A DNA stretch of 64,000 nt, taken from an uncultured Alphaproteobacteria bacterium (GTDB lineage Bacteria; Pseudomonadota; Alphaproteobacteria; Rhizobiales; Ancalomicrobiaceae). The notes below the pieces were generated by a model, which did no database searches, had not been told where the DNA came from, and worked only from the letters and a program-made list of their open reading frames with translations. A program made the translations under genes and the position numbers. The stretch is from contig CALMFH010000155.1 of NCBI GenBank assembly GCA_937864925.1, forward strand, positions 32,921-96,920, read 5' to 3'. This document shows positions 28,469-36,833 of the stretch, piece by piece. Numbering within the stretch: position 1 is the first letter of the stretch; every line of letters starts with the position of its first letter.

Positions 28469-29853
28469 AGGCGGCTGCGCGCGCTCTCGCCGATCTCGCC
28501 CGCTCCTCGACCCTGCGGCTGGTCGGGGCGGTCGCCGCGGTGTTCCTCGCTGCGGTGCTGATCCTGGCGGTCGCGGTGTGGTCGACGGTCTCGGCCTACA
28601 TCGAACGGCGCATCCTCGACACCATCCGCACCGACCTCGCCGGGCTCGAAGCGGTGTGGCGCGAAAGCGGGGAGGCGGGTCTCGCCCGGGTGGTCGAGCG
28701 CCGCCACGGCGAGACCGGCCCCGAAGGCCATCGCCGGGTACGATTGGTGGTGAGCGCAGCGGGCGACAAGATCGCCGGTGACTTCGCCGGCTGGCCCAAC
28801 GACCTGCCGCCGACGGGCGAGATCGTCCGCTTCCGCGATCCCGACGACGGTGTCGCCTACACCGGCATGGTGCGTCGGGTCGCCGATGGTCCCGACCTGC
28901 TGGTGGCGCACGATCGGGCCGAACACGAGGCGGTGATGGCGAGCCTGATGCGCGATCTGGCGGTGCCGATCACCGCGGCGCTGGTGATCGCCGTCCTCGT
29001 GACCGTCGCCATCGGCCGGCGGCTGCTCGAGCGGGTCGAGCGGGTCAACGCCACGGCGCGGGCGGTGGAGGCGGGCGACCTCGGGGCGCGGGTCGGGCAG
29101 GCCGGCGACGACGAATTCGGCCGTCTGGCGCGCCATGTCGACGCCATGCTCGACCGTATCGCCACGCTGATGCGCGGCGTCCACCATCTCTCCGATCAGA
29201 TCGCCCACGAGACCCGCACGCCGCTCGCCCGGCTCAGGGCCCGGCTCGAACGGGCCCGGCGCGAGGCCGAGGCCGATCCGACGGCGCGCGGCGCGGTTCC
29301 CGCCCTCGACGACGCCATCGCCGAATCGGCCGAGCTCATCGCCGTCTTCTCCGCCCTACTCGACATCGCCCGGACCGAGGCGGCGGCGGGTGACACGCGT
29401 GGCCTCGCCCCGGTCGATCTCGCCGAGGTGGTCGGTGACGTCGTCGATCTCTACGAGGGGGTGGCAGAGGACCGCGGCGTCGGCTTCGCGGTCACGACCA
29501 CCGCGGCGGTGGTGCTGGGCGAGCGGATGCTGCTCACCCGGATGCTCGCCAACCTCGTCGACAACGCGGTGAAGTTCTCGCCTGCCGGCGCCACCATCGA
29601 CGTCGAGGTGGCGACGAGCGGCAGCGAATTCCGCCTCTCGGTGCGCGATCGCGGTCCGGGCCTGCCCGAGGGCTTCGAGGCCACCGCCTTCGAACGCTTC
29701 ACCCGGGCCGAGACGGTGGCGGCGGTGCCGGGCCACGGGCTCGGCCTGCCGCTGGTGCGCGCCGTCGCCCTGCGCCATGGCATGAAGATCGAACTGCAAC
29801 ATGCCGATCCGGGGCTGCGAGCGACGGTGTGCGCGCCCCTCGCCCGGGCCTGA
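28465..29853 (+). CDS. Sensor histidine kinase
   Basis: A 462-residue membrane kinase. Transmembrane segments lie near residues 20-40 and 166-185 with a periplasmic sensor of about 125 residues between. A HAMP linker (about 185-236) precedes the phospho-acceptor His248 (DQIAHETRTPLARLR). The ATPase domain has N box NLVDNAVKFSP and G1 box DRGPGLP. It starts at GTG 28465 overlapping the regulator stop. It phosphorylates the upstream response regulator; the signal is not evident. Confidence 0.92.
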   Translation: MKAAARALADLARSSTLRLVGAVAAVFLAAVLILAVAVWSTVSAYIERRILDTIRTDLAGLEAVWRESGEAGLARVVERRHGETGPEGHRRVRLVVSAAGDKIAGDFAGWPNDLPPTGEIVRFRDPDDGVAYTGMVRRVADGPDLLVAHDRAEHEAVMASLMRDLAVPITAALVIAVLVTVAIGRRLLERVERVNATARAVEAGDLGARVGQAGDDEFGRLARHVDAMLDRIATLMRGVHHLSDQIAHETRTPLARLRARLERARREAEADPTARGAVPALDDAIAESAELIAVFSALLDIARTEAAAGDTRGLAPVDLAEVVGDVVDLYEGVAEDRGVGFAVTTTAAVVLGERMLLTRMLANLVDNAVKFSPAGATIDVEVATSGSEFRLSVRDRGPGLPEGFEATAFERFTRAETVAAVPGHGLGLPLVRAVALRHGMKIELQHADPGLRATVCAPLARA

Positions 29854-29862
29854 CGGTTCGCG

Positions 29863-32292
29863 TCACTTCGCTCCGTTCGGGGCCACCACGCGCCAGGCGA
29901 AGTCGAAGACGCCGGCGGCGCCGAGATTGGTCGGCGCGGCGGCCGAGCGGGTTCCGCCCGGCGCGAAGGCACTCGTCTCGAGGAAGCGACGGAAGGGGTC
30001 GGGTGCCGACGACGTGGCGGTGGAACGGGTGGTCGGTGCGACCTGCGCGAGGTAGCGGAAGTCGGCGGGAAGCGCGGTGCGGCCCTCGACTTCGACGGTG
30101 ACGAAGAGCAGGCGCTCGCGGCCGATCGGAAGGGGCGCGCGGTTGCGTTGGCTCCAGGTGACGATGCGCAGCGGCACCAGACGGCCGGGCAGGCCCGGTT
30201 CGAGCCTCAGGCCTTCCGGTGGTCCCATGTAGGCGATGCCACCGGCGCCGTCGACATAGAGCGGGGTCACGTCGATCGGCTTCGATCCGGTGTCGGTGAG
30301 GCGGAAGTAGAGCGCGTCGCAATGGCCGAGATCGGGGGCGGTGTCACCGATCGGCTCGGCCGTCTCGGGGAGCCGGTCGAGTTGCAGCGCCGGGCAGGGG
30401 CGATCGTCGGGAGCGAGTGCGGCCGGGCCTGCGGTGCCGGCATCGCGCACCACGAAGGCTTCGATCTTCAACGATGCGGCGACCGGACCGGCGCCGACGA
30501 GGCCGGCGATGCGGCTGAGATTGCGCGCCTTGGCGAAGGCGGCGAGCGCGCGCTTCACCAGAGCGGCGGTCTCCGCCGGGGTGGATGCGGTGAGCGGCAG
30601 CGACGGGGTCCGGTCACGGCCGGTGGTGACCAGTTCGGCGCCTTCGCTCGTCAGCCACAGGCGCCCGGCGACGACGTGCAGGCGCAGGTCGGCCGGTTCG
30701 CCGGCGCCGACGAGTTGGATGATCGTCTCGGGTTCGGCGGCGAGTGCGTCGAGGGCGGCGAGGAGCGCCGGGGCGGCCGCGTCTTCGCTCGCCGGCGGGC
30801 GGGCGACGGTGAGGCGCAGGTCGGCGTTGCGTTCGACCAGGGTGGCGAGGAGGCTCTCGCGCGCCAGCGCCGGGTCGAAGCGCATACCGCCGCGCTCGAT
30901 CGGTTCGAGCCAGGCGCGGGCGGTCCCCGCTTCGCTGACGCGGGCGTAGGCGCGGGGTGTGTCGGGGGCGTCGGCGGTCGCCAGTGCGACGATCGCGCCG
31001 GCGCCGAGGCCATCGACGATGCCGCCGCCGACCCTGAGGGTCGAGCCGTCCGCCGTGACCGGCCAGCGCAGCCCTCCGGCGGTGCCACCTGCCCCACCGG
31101 GGATCGGGGCGGAGAGATCGCCCTCGAACATCGGCGTCGGCGACTGACCGAACTGGTCGTAGCCGGCCATCACCTGATGGGCGACGTCGCGGAAGGTCGA
31201 GACCCGGCCTTCGCGCAGGGCGCGGGCGAGGTAGAAGGTGAGGACGCCGTGGGGACGGCGCTCGGCGGCTCCGTAGCCGCGCGGCAACGCCTTCTGCAAC
31301 GCCACCTGATCCGGCCAGGCGGCGAAGAAGCCGACATACTCGCCGGGGGGAACCGCGGGGGAGGAGGTCGGCTTCGACGCGGTGGCGGAGGATGTCGGCT
31401 TCGCCGACGTGGGGGAGGATGTCGGCTTCGCCGACGTGGGCGCGACGGGTGTGGTCGGCCCGGGAGCGGCGGCGACGGGGGTGGCCGCCGGGGCGGTCTG
31501 GTCGCGCCGGCCGAAGATCGCGCCGAAGCCCCAGGAGGCGCCGGTCGGGCGAACCGCACCGCCGCGGCCACGGGTGGCGGCGGCCTTGTCGCGCCGTTCG
31601 GTCTCCGCCGCCTTGGCGCGGGCGAGGGCCGCCTCCGGGATGTGCAGCGCCGAGGGCGGCACCTGCTTGGCGACGGCGTCGGCCCCGGCACGGGTCATGG
31701 TGCCGGAGTGGCAGGCGTCGATCACCACCCAGACCCGCGCTCCCTTAGCGCGGATCGCATCGACGGCACGGCCGAGTTCGCGGTCGACCAGGGCGTTCTT
31801 CACCGCCCCGACCGAATCCTCCCAGGGGCCGATGTCGATCGGCAGGAAGATCTCCTCGAGCCCGTCACTTTTGGTGGCGTCGGCCCGGCCGGGGTCGGCC
31901 ATCGGCTGCTGCGAGCCGTGGCCGGAGAGATAGACCAGGACGAAGTCGCCCGGCGCCGACTTCGCCGCGAGATCGTCGAGGGCGGCGAGAATGGCGGTGC
32001 GGGTCGGCAGGCCGTCGGCCGGACGGGTGGCGGCGGTGGTGTCGAGCCCGTCGGCGAGCACCGTGACGTTCTTCGCCGGCACGCCGATGCGACCGAGGGT
32101 GTCGATCATCAGGGCGACGTCGTTCTTCGGCCCGGTGAGCTGGAGGTCGCCGACCGCCTCTTTCGGATAGTCGGAGACGCCGACCAGCAGGGCGCGACTC
32201 TGCGGTTCGGCCGCCGCCGGTCCACACAGGGGGACGAGGATCGTCGCGGCGCAGGCGATGGAACGGAGAGCGGCGAGCGGAGCGAGACGCAT
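29863..32292 (-). CDS. Second exported caspase-like protease
   Basis: An 809-residue protein with a signal peptide (about 1-28). Residues 30-250 form a caspase (C14) domain with dyad His125 (YLSGHGSQQP) and Cys194 (IDACHSGTM). A linker rich in Ala, Lys, Pro, Ser and Thr (about 255-305), made of a repeated nine-residue unit, follows. A large C-terminal region (about 330-809) ends in a beta-rich domain with YVDGAGGIAYMGPPEGL and VTVEVEG, of the type often fused to bacterial caspases. The start at 32292 precedes a good signal peptide; the frame is open to 32478. It converges on the kinase gene. Targets are unknown. Confidence 0.85.
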   Translation of the reverse strand: MRLAPLAALRSIACAATILVPLCGPAAAEPQSRALLVGVSDYPKEAVGDLQLTGPKNDVALMIDTLGRIGVPAKNVTVLADGLDTTAATRPADGLPTRTAILAALDDLAAKSAPGDFVLVYLSGHGSQQPMADPGRADATKSDGLEEIFLPIDIGPWEDSVGAVKNALVDRELGRAVDAIRAKGARVWVVIDACHSGTMTRAGADAVAKQVPPSALHIPEAALARAKAAETERRDKAAATRGRGGAVRPTGASWGFGAIFGRRDQTAPAATPVAAAPGPTTPVAPTSAKPTSSPTSAKPTSSATASKPTSSPAVPPGEYVGFFAAWPDQVALQKALPRGYGAAERRPHGVLTFYLARALREGRVSTFRDVAHQVMAGYDQFGQSPTPMFEGDLSAPIPGGAGGTAGGLRWPVTADGSTLRVGGGIVDGLGAGAIVALATADAPDTPRAYARVSEAGTARAWLEPIERGGMRFDPALARESLLATLVERNADLRLTVARPPASEDAAAPALLAALDALAAEPETIIQLVGAGEPADLRLHVVAGRLWLTSEGAELVTTGRDRTPSLPLTASTPAETAALVKRALAAFAKARNLSRIAGLVGAGPVAASLKIEAFVVRDAGTAGPAALAPDDRPCPALQLDRLPETAEPIGDTAPDLGHCDALYFRLTDTGSKPIDVTPLYVDGAGGIAYMGPPEGLRLEPGLPGRLVPLRIVTWSQRNRAPLPIGRERLLFVTVEVEGRTALPADFRYLAQVAPTTRSTATSSAPDPFRRFLETSAFAPGGTRSAAAPTNLGAAGVFDFAWRVVAPNGAK
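31388..31440. repeat. 27-base tandem repeat inside the caspase gene
   Basis: A 26-base sequence occurs exactly twice, at 31388-31413 and 31415-31440 (period 27), with a degenerate third unit just upstream near 31360-31385. It encodes a repeated nine-residue unit with PTSAKPTSS in the linker after the protease domain. The unit keeps the reading frame, so copy number could vary without loss of function. Confidence 0.75.
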
Positions 32293-32506
32293 GGGCGACG
32301 AACCTTCGAAGTGGCGGACGGATGGGCCGAGCGCAGCCTGCCAGAGGCGTGCCGTCGGGTAAACCGGCGCGACGACGGATGACGGAATTCGTAACCGACG
32401 ATGGTCGCGAAAGTGGCGATCGGATGCGCGAGCCTCTCGACAAGTCCCCGGTCGATCCGACACCATCACGACGGACACATTTCAGAAAGAGCCCGACGGG
32501 GAGCCG

Positions 32507-34006
32507 ATGCCGCCGATGACCTTCCGCCGACGTCCCGCCCGGGCGGCTCGGTTGCTGCCCGCGCTTCTGGGGACGCTGCTCGTCTCCTGCGCTTCGCTCG
32601 ACGACGCCCCGATCAACACCGTGACCGACGGTGTCGGCACGCCAGCGATCGAGTCCGCGCTCTTCCCCGACGACGGGGACGGCGAGACGCTGATCGGCCT
32701 CACCTTCTCCGGTGGCGGAACCCGGGCGGCGGCCTTCGCCCACGGGGTGCTCACCGCCTTCGCCGAGACCGAGATGCCGGTCGCCGGCGGGCATTCGGCG
32801 CGGATGATCGACCGCGTCGACTTCGTTTCGGGCGTCTCCGGCGGGTCGGTGACGGCGGCCTATTTCGGCCTGAAGGGACGCGAGGCGCTCACCGACTTCC
32901 GCGAGAAGTTCCTGCTGCGCAACGCCGAGGAGGATCTGCACGCCGATCCGCTCAGGCCGTCGACGCTGATGCGCGTCTATGCCGGCGGTGCCAACGACCG
33001 CTCCAACCTGCCGCGCTGGCTCGATCGCAATCTCTTCGGGGGGGCGACCTTCGCCCGGCTTCTGGAGAAGAAGCGCCCGACGGTGTGGATCAACGCCTCC
33101 GACATCGCCAACCACTCCGCCTTCGTCTTCGAACCGAGCACCTTCCGCGCCTTCTGCTCGGATCTCGCGGCGCTGCCGATCTCCGAAGCGGTGGCGGCGT
33201 CCGCCGCGGTGCCGGTGATCTTCGCGCCCATCTCGCTCGAGACCTATGCCGAGCGTTGCGCCTGGGAGACGCCGCGTTGGGCGCGGTACGCCGGCGAACA
33301 CGCCTCGGCGCCGGCGCTGCTCAAGGCCTATGCCCGGGCGCTCGCCGCCTATCGCGACCCGCAGCGGATGAAATACATCCGCCTGCTCGACGGCGGTCTC
33401 ACCGACAATTTCGGCCTCGCCGGGTTGACGGTGGCACGGGCGGCGGCCGAGACGCCGCACGCACCACTGACCCCACGCCAAGCGGCGCGGCTGAAACGGG
33501 CGATGTTCCTGGTGGTCAACGCCGGGCGGGCGTCGGAGACCGAGTGGGCGCGGACCCGCGAGGGACCGACGGTGGCGCCGCTCTTGATGGCGGTGATCGA
33601 CACCGGCATCGATTCGTCGGTGAGGCAGGGCTTCGACGCCTTCCAGCTCACCATCGCGCGCTGGCAACAGGACCTGATCGAGTGGCGCTGCCGGCTCACC
33701 CCGGCCGAGGTGACCCGCTATGTCGGCACCACCAAGGGATGGAACTGCCGCGACGTGAAGATGCTCTCCGGCGAGGTCGCCTTCGACCAGTTGCCCGATC
33801 GGCGGGAGAAGCTGCAGAAGATCGCGACGCGGTTCGTGCTGCCGCAGGAGGAGGTCGATCTGCTGATCGCCGCCGGCCACGACGCCACCCTCGCCAACCC
33901 GGTGTTCAACGGGTTCCGCCGCACCACGGCGCCGACGAGCGTGGTGGCGAGGCGAGTGCTGGGGCCGGATCGCGGTGGGACGGTGACGCTGACGCCGTCA
34001 CACTAG
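32507..34006 (+). CDS. Patatin-like phospholipase lipoprotein
   Basis: A 499-residue protein with a lipoprotein signal (LLVSC, lipid-anchored Cys28). The patatin domain has the oxyanion motif SGGGTRAAAF (68-77), nucleophile Ser111 in GVSGGS and catalytic Asp295 in LLDGGLTDN. It should hydrolyse membrane lipids from an outer or inner membrane anchor. It is divergent from the second caspase gene, sharing a 214-base promoter region. A start nine bases later (MTFRRR) is also possible. A Cys-rich or repeat C-terminus is absent; the protein ends RGGTVTLTPSH. Confidence 0.88.
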   Translation: MPPMTFRRRPARAARLLPALLGTLLVSCASLDDAPINTVTDGVGTPAIESALFPDDGDGETLIGLTFSGGGTRAAAFAHGVLTAFAETEMPVAGGHSARMIDRVDFVSGVSGGSVTAAYFGLKGREALTDFREKFLLRNAEEDLHADPLRPSTLMRVYAGGANDRSNLPRWLDRNLFGGATFARLLEKKRPTVWINASDIANHSAFVFEPSTFRAFCSDLAALPISEAVAASAAVPVIFAPISLETYAERCAWETPRWARYAGEHASAPALLKAYARALAAYRDPQRMKYIRLLDGGLTDNFGLAGLTVARAAAETPHAPLTPRQAARLKRAMFLVVNAGRASETEWARTREGPTVAPLLMAVIDTGIDSSVRQGFDAFQLTIARWQQDLIEWRCRLTPAEVTRYVGTTKGWNCRDVKMLSGEVAFDQLPDRREKLQKIATRFVLPQEEVDLLIAAGHDATLANPVFNGFRRTTAPTSVVARRVLGPDRGGTVTLTPSH

Positions 34007-34110
34007 CCGGAGCCGCCGATCCGGGTGTTCCGGCGAGCCGGACGATGCCGAGCGACGGGAGTTTCGGAGGCGACGGCCGGTCGGTGTCTGCGGCGCGACG
34101 CTCTGAAACA

Positions 34111-34205
34111 CGAACGTCACGACCGGATCGGCCGACGCCCGTTCGGGCGTGCCTTCGCAGCGTGATTTCGAATGGGTCGAAACGTCGGAGGCTCGGTCCG
34201 AGAGT
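34111..34205. repeat. Imperfect repeat, copy 1 (downstream of the zinc-ribbon gene)
   Basis: About 95 bases that align with 35423-35520 at roughly three bases in four. Shared landmarks are GTCACG, CGGCCGA, TTCGGGC, TTCGAA and GGGTCGAAAC. It contains the hairpin ACGCCCGTTCGGGCGT. Each copy lies directly downstream of a minus-strand small gene (stops at 34253 and 35512), so it may be a transcript end copied together with a gene. Confidence 0.6.
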
Positions 34206-34252
34206 TCGAGCGAGAGGACTCGAATGCCGGTCACCGGCTCGTCACTTTCGAT

Positions 34253-34528
34253 CTACCTCCGGATCCATGCCGTCGTCTTCATGTGTTCCAATGCGGTGGT
34301 CCCGATCAATATGATCGCCAGGGTGGAGACGATCCATCCTGCAAATGATTTTGTTTCTATTCCGATCGCTATTCCGCCCACTATCGCGGCCATTGGTATG
34401 ACCAAGGACAACAGCGCTGTCGTGAAGGTATCGCATTTCATCCAGACTGCTCCGCAGTATCGGCAGGTGTCGAAGCCGTCTTTCACTTCGCCGCCGCAAT
34501 GGCCGCAAATTCCATCGTGAGTCTTCAT
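34253..34528 (-). CDS. Small zinc-ribbon membrane protein
   Basis: A 91-residue protein. Residues 8-30 hold two CxxC pairs (CGHCGGEV and CRYCGAVW) typical of a zinc ribbon. Two membrane segments follow (about 38-58 and 63-80), leaving a short basic C-terminus. Base composition is visibly lower in GC than in neighbours, which suggests transfer. ATG 34528 is preceded by a weak site (GGGAACGGACC). Overlapping frames on the plus strand are rejected as shadows. The family is not recognised. Confidence 0.6.
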   Translation of the reverse strand: MKTHDGICGHCGGEVKDGFDTCRYCGAVWMKCDTFTTALLSLVIPMAAIVGGIAIGIETKSFAGWIVSTLAIILIGTTALEHMKTTAWIRR

Positions 34529-34620
34529 GGTCCGTTCCCAATCGGTCGGTGCCTACGATCGTGGCGATGCCGCACATGAAGCGGCGGTCGATTTCATGTT
34601 CGCGCCGACGGCGCCGTCAC

Positions 34621-35241
34621 TCAGCTCTTGGCGTAGTTGAGCGCGATGTCGGACTTCCTCGCCCATTTCTCCGGCGCTTCACCGCCGAGCCGGGTGATCG
34701 TCTCGTAGAGGCTCGCGTGCAGTGGCTGGTTGAGCCGCGGCAACATGAAGTACCAGATGTTCCCGAGAAGTAGTATCGGCAGCTTCGGTGCATCCCACAC
34801 CAGGCTCAACAGAAACAAGAGATTTGCAAAAGGCCCACAAATAGTGAGAAATGCGTATAGCGAATTGATTTCGACAACCCAACTCTTGAGTATCGTGGTC
34901 TTTTTCATCGAATGGTTGACGATGGCCATGTCGATGTACTTGTTCTTTTTCTTGTAGCGAACGAGCGAAACACGCTGGCCGTGGGCGACGCGAACCTGAT
35001 CGGCGTTGAAGCGGAAGATCTCCTGAACGCCGGATTCGGTTTCGACGCAGAACTCCCGCATGTTGGTGACGACGGAAGTCACATGGGACGAGCCGGCGCC
35101 GTAGCCGTTGAACGAAACGGACGAACCGCTTCCGCTCACTCGGGTTTCACTCCAGACCTGGCCATCGACGACGATGCCGGAGAAGACTTCCAGGTCGTAG
35201 TCGGAATCGAGCGGACGGGTATCGGAAGGGGTCGGAAACAT
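34621..35241 (-). CDS. Membrane protein of unknown function
   Basis: A 206-residue protein with a soluble N-terminal half containing Ser/Gly-rich SGSGSSVSFNGYGAG and VRYKKKNKY. Two adjacent membrane segments near residues 120-170 (FLTICGPFANLLFLLSLVW and LLLGNIWYFMLP) follow. ATG 35241 has AGGAG eight bases upstream and is preferred to 35271. The AT content of its 3' half is higher than that of surrounding genes. I do not recognise a family. It belongs to a cluster of three orphan minus-strand genes beside the island. Confidence 0.6.
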   Translation of the reverse strand: MFPTPSDTRPLDSDYDLEVFSGIVVDGQVWSETRVSGSGSSVSFNGYGAGSSHVTSVVTNMREFCVETESGVQEIFRFNADQVRVAHGQRVSLVRYKKKNKYIDMAIVNHSMKKTTILKSWVVEINSLYAFLTICGPFANLLFLLSLVWDAPKLPILLLGNIWYFMLPRLNQPLHASLYETITRLGGEAPEKWARKSDIALNYAKS

Positions 35242-35422
35242 GGTTGCATCTCCTGCCGGAATTCTTCGCACCTGGGGAGGAAGTCGAGCGTGGGTCGTCT
35301 CCGCCGATCCGATCGATCCGCGGAAGGGCTGTCGTCGCGGAACGGACCGGAGAAGATCGAATGGGGCACCGAAGTCGCGATTTCATGCCGGGCTCACGAA
35401 ATCCGGACTCGTCCGAATATCA

Positions 35423-35520
35423 TGAGCGTCACGGCCCGACCGGCCGATGCCCATTCGGGCTCGCCGTCGCGTACGAAGCTTCGAACGGGTCGAAACTGCG
35501 TACGCTCGGTCTCAGATATC
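35423..35520. repeat. Imperfect repeat, copy 2 (downstream of the exported orphan gene)
   Basis: Partner of 34111-34205, described there. It overlaps the stop end of the gene at 35512 by a few bases. The hairpin is weaker here (GCCCATTCGGGC). Confidence 0.6.
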
Positions 35521-35991
35521 TCCGCCGATCCACTCGAACTTGAGGGTCGCGTTTCCACCGGTCGAGGAGGTTCCGATCGCACGACAGGACGCGGGGTCGC
35601 GCACCGGTGCGGTGCCGCGCAGGACCGGGTGGTCGCCGCCACCACGAAACGGACCGCCGGAGACCAGGTAGGGGAGGGGCGCACACCCCTTCTTGAAGAC
35701 GTACGCGTTGCCGACCATGGCACCGGTTTCGGTGTCGATCTTTCCTCTGAAGAGGACGTCGCCGCGCTTGACCGTTCCCCGGAGCGAGGCCTTCGGTTGG
35801 TCGTAGACGATGAGTCCGCGCCGCGGATAGAGGATCACCACCGAACCGTTGTGATCGAACGGCTCCTGCCAGATTTCGGTAGTGTTCGTCCGCAGAAGTT
35901 GCATCGTGTTCTCGTTCGCTGCAACGGAGCCGACCGGGGCCATCACGGACACGACGAGCAAGGTGGCGAGTGTGTTTCTGAAAGAAGTCAT
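35512..35991 (-). CDS. Small exported protein of unknown function
   Basis: A 159-residue protein with a signal peptide (about 1-25: MTSFRNTLATLLVVSVMAPV, cleavage after VAA). The mature part has IWQEPFDHNGSVVILYPRRGLIVY, then a glycine-rich GGPFRGGGDHPV and one cysteine pair that could form a disulphide. It ends FEWIGGDI. The start at 35991 has a GAGG just upstream; the open frame reaches 36078. No family was recognised. Confidence 0.6.
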   Translation of the reverse strand: MTSFRNTLATLLVVSVMAPVGSVAANENTMQLLRTNTTEIWQEPFDHNGSVVILYPRRGLIVYDQPKASLRGTVKRGDVLFRGKIDTETGAMVGNAYVFKKGCAPLPYLVSGGPFRGGGDHPVLRGTAPVRDPASCRAIGTSSTGGNATLKFEWIGGDI

Positions 35992-36482
35992 CTTTGCCTC
36001 GAGATCCAACTGATCTGCGGAGAGCATTGCACTCAGCGGTAGTGAATTTCTGAATCGGACAATTTTACAGAAATTCATCCGCCATCCGTCGTCGACATCA
36101 TCGCCTTCGTCGTCTCGATGGAATGCGGTTTTCCGTGCCGCGGCTCTCCGGTCGTGTCCGATCGCGCATGTAATCGCGAGGAGGTGGGCGGCAGAAATAT
36201 GAGGCGGATCAGTTCGACCGGAGTGACGGTTGCGTAATATGTCAATCGAATATTTCGCGTATGGTCCTCGTGCGATGCCATGCGGCGTCCGATCGACGCG
36301 TCGTTCCTATGGATCCGGTAGGACCATATCGAAGCATTCGACGAATCGGCCGAGACTATTTGTTCTGTGTGGGCGGCGGTATCGCAACCAATGGTGAATC
36401 AGGTCTTTCTGCGTCTCGAAACGCGATCGTCCGGAAATGCCTCCGGCCATGCGGTGGCGTCTCGGGGGACGCTCGCCGTTTC
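35992..36482. other. AT-richer gap with no gene
   Basis: About 490 bases between the exported orphan gene and the island edge. I see no convincing gene: the open frames at 36075-36281 (minus) and 36261-36623 (plus) have no ribosome site or recognisable protein. Composition is lower in GC than the chromosome, so it may be relic island DNA. Confidence 0.5.
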
Positions 36483-36549
36483 GTTGCGCACCAGGTCGTG
36501 GAAACGAAAAAATCCGCCGAAGCGGATCTTTCAACCGTATCCGGAGATC
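36483..36549 (+). pseudogene. Remnant of an integrase 3' end outside the left att core
   Basis: These 67 bases align without gaps to 55610-55676, the last part of the island integrase before the tRNA, at about three of four bases identical. The frame is kept: VAHQVVETKKSAEADLSTVSGDR against VARQLTETEKSAEADFSTKSEEW. Both contain the hairpin ATCCGC-CGAA-GCGGAT. Upstream of 36483 the similarity ends. The simplest reading is the tail of an earlier, related integrase left at the same tRNA. Confidence 0.65.
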
Positions 36550-36599
36550 GGATGGTGGGCGTGACAGGGATCGAACCTGTGACCCCTACGATGTCAACG
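36550..36599. repeat. Left attachment core (50-bp copy of the tRNA-Val 3' part)
   Basis: Fifty bases identical to 55677-55726: the 3' part of tRNA-Val from the CCA end through the anticodon loop, plus three bases beyond it. The tRNA 5' part is missing here. This is the usual footprint of site-specific integration into a tRNA gene. Confidence 0.93.
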
Positions 36600-36691
36600 C
36601 CTGCGAAGAGGCTGAAAACGTAGAGTTTTCAACCCTCGTGCGAGCATTCCCGACCAACCGATATGCTACATTTCAAGGGGTTAAGCGGTTC

Positions 36692-36713
36692 CTGCGCGCC
36701 AGTTGCACGCCAG
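36692..36713. repeat. Tandem 11-bp arm-like sites, left inside end
   Basis: CTGCGCGCCAG followed directly by TTGCACGCCAG. The same 11-base unit occurs in tandem at 55600-55621 and once at 36484-36494. The position about 90 bases inside the left core fits an arm-type integrase site. Confidence 0.6.
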
Positions 36714-36833
36714 TCGAACGAATGGCCTCCGGCGGTACCCGGAGACATCCATTCATCAGCTCTGGTGATGCGAGGGCGGGCCTTCACCAAGCCACCCGAA
36801 CTTCGCTCTTGGAGACGAAACAAGGCGCTTCAC

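Noticed and set aside
30148..32382. A 744-codon plus-strand frame
   Set aside because: Antisense to the second caspase gene; composition is glycine/arginine-rich without domains.
36261..36623. A 120-codon frame crossing the left att core
   Set aside because: Its end is read from tRNA sequence and its middle from the integrase-tail remnant; there is no ribosome site or coherent protein.
36600..36670. A tRNA-like half next to the left att core
   Set aside because: The minus strand begins TGTAGC, has a GCAT/ATGC D-like arm and a TTGAAAA loop, but no acceptor 5' strand pairs with CACGCCC and the spacing to the T arm is far too long. Treated as chance or attP sequence.
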